Source: Chloroflexia bacterium
GTDB taxonomy: Bacteria; Chloroflexota; Chloroflexia; Thermomicrobiales; JALYUS01
Assembly (NCBI GenBank): GCA_025928215.1
Contig: JAICJW010000283.1
Span: 1-6,044, forward strand
DNA: 6,044 bases
Direction: 5' to 3'
Shown here: positions 6,021-6,044 of the stretch, piece by piece
Position numbering within the stretch: the stretch's first letter is position 1
Layout: each line of letters starts with the position of its first letter
Made by a program: the position numbers and the translations under genes
The notes under the pieces: generated by a model
What the model was told of the DNA's origin: nothing
Databases searched by the model: none
The model's input: the letters and a program-made list of their open reading frames with translations, nothing else

Positions 6021-6044
6021 TCATCCTTCCTTCACCACCGCTTC
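6021..6044 (-). CDS. C-terminal tail of probable antitoxin, cut by window edge
   Basis: Reading into the window on the minus strand, the last seven codons before TGA (6023-6021) spell EAVVKEG, ending 9 bases before the toxin ATG at 6011. VapC-type toxins are normally encoded directly downstream of their antitoxin, so this is most simply the antitoxin's C-terminus. Its AAGGAAGGA bases (6032-6024) would also serve as the toxin's ribosome site. Too little is visible to name the antitoxin family (AbrB, RHH or Phd type). Confidence 0.45.
   Translation of the reverse strand, partial: EAVVKEG

Noticed and set aside
1..6044. CRISPR array, tRNA, rRNA, insertion sequence or attachment site
   Set aside because: I saw no regularly spaced direct repeats of CRISPR size, no transposase, no tRNA-like cloverleaf and no terminal inverted repeat pair.

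Overview
The window reads as a GC-rich bacterial chromosome. It looks like a cell-surface or secondary glycan locus on the left, joined to a lower-GC accessory segment on the right. No ribosomal or housekeeping marker is present, so the phylum cannot be fixed. The gene style (a VapC-type PIN toxin, a DegT transaminase, an SDR of the 'NGxNK' kind, short G-rich ribosome sites) would suit Chloroflexota or a similar GC-rich lineage, but this is only an impression.

Layout. At 1-774 (+) is a class I SAM methyltransferase, probably cut by the left window edge. At 775-874 is a convergent intergenic gap holding a 9-base-period degenerate repeat and a distant inverted copy of one unit. From 4199 down to 875 (-) runs a tight four-gene unit. 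In order of transcription it encodes a GT2 glycosyltransferase, an extended-SDR nucleotide-sugar epimerase/dehydratase, a DegT/DnrJ/EryC1/StrS PLP sugar aminotransferase, and a small four-helix EamA/SMR-type membrane protein. Junctions are an 8-base overlap, a 17-base gap with its own Shine-Dalgarno (SD), and a 1-base gap, so the four are almost certainly one mRNA. The 182-base region between this unit and the next gene is a divergent promoter region with a 12-base perfect palindrome near its middle.

At 4382-5524 (+) is a two-domain protein whose N-terminal half has the full PD-(D/E)XK nuclease residue set. At 5583-6011 (-) is a VapC-like PIN-domain ribonuclease toxin, with the last codons of a probable antitoxin just upstream at the window edge. 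A 35-codon reading frame (5521-5628, -) overlaps the toxin's 3' end and fills the gap to the nuclease gene. It may be a small gene or a remnant.

How the genes fit together (inference). The SDR and the aminotransferase would modify a nucleotide sugar. The DPM1-like GT2 would move a sugar to a polyprenyl phosphate or other acceptor, and the small membrane protein is of the type that flips such lipid-linked sugars. The methyltransferase could decorate the product. The nuclease-fold protein and the toxin-antitoxin pair form a separate, more AT-rich accessory segment with a defence or stability flavour. No clear novel system is proven. The most unusual points are the SDR lacking the catalytic tyrosine, the uncharacterised nuclease-fold protein, and the small overlapping reading frame.
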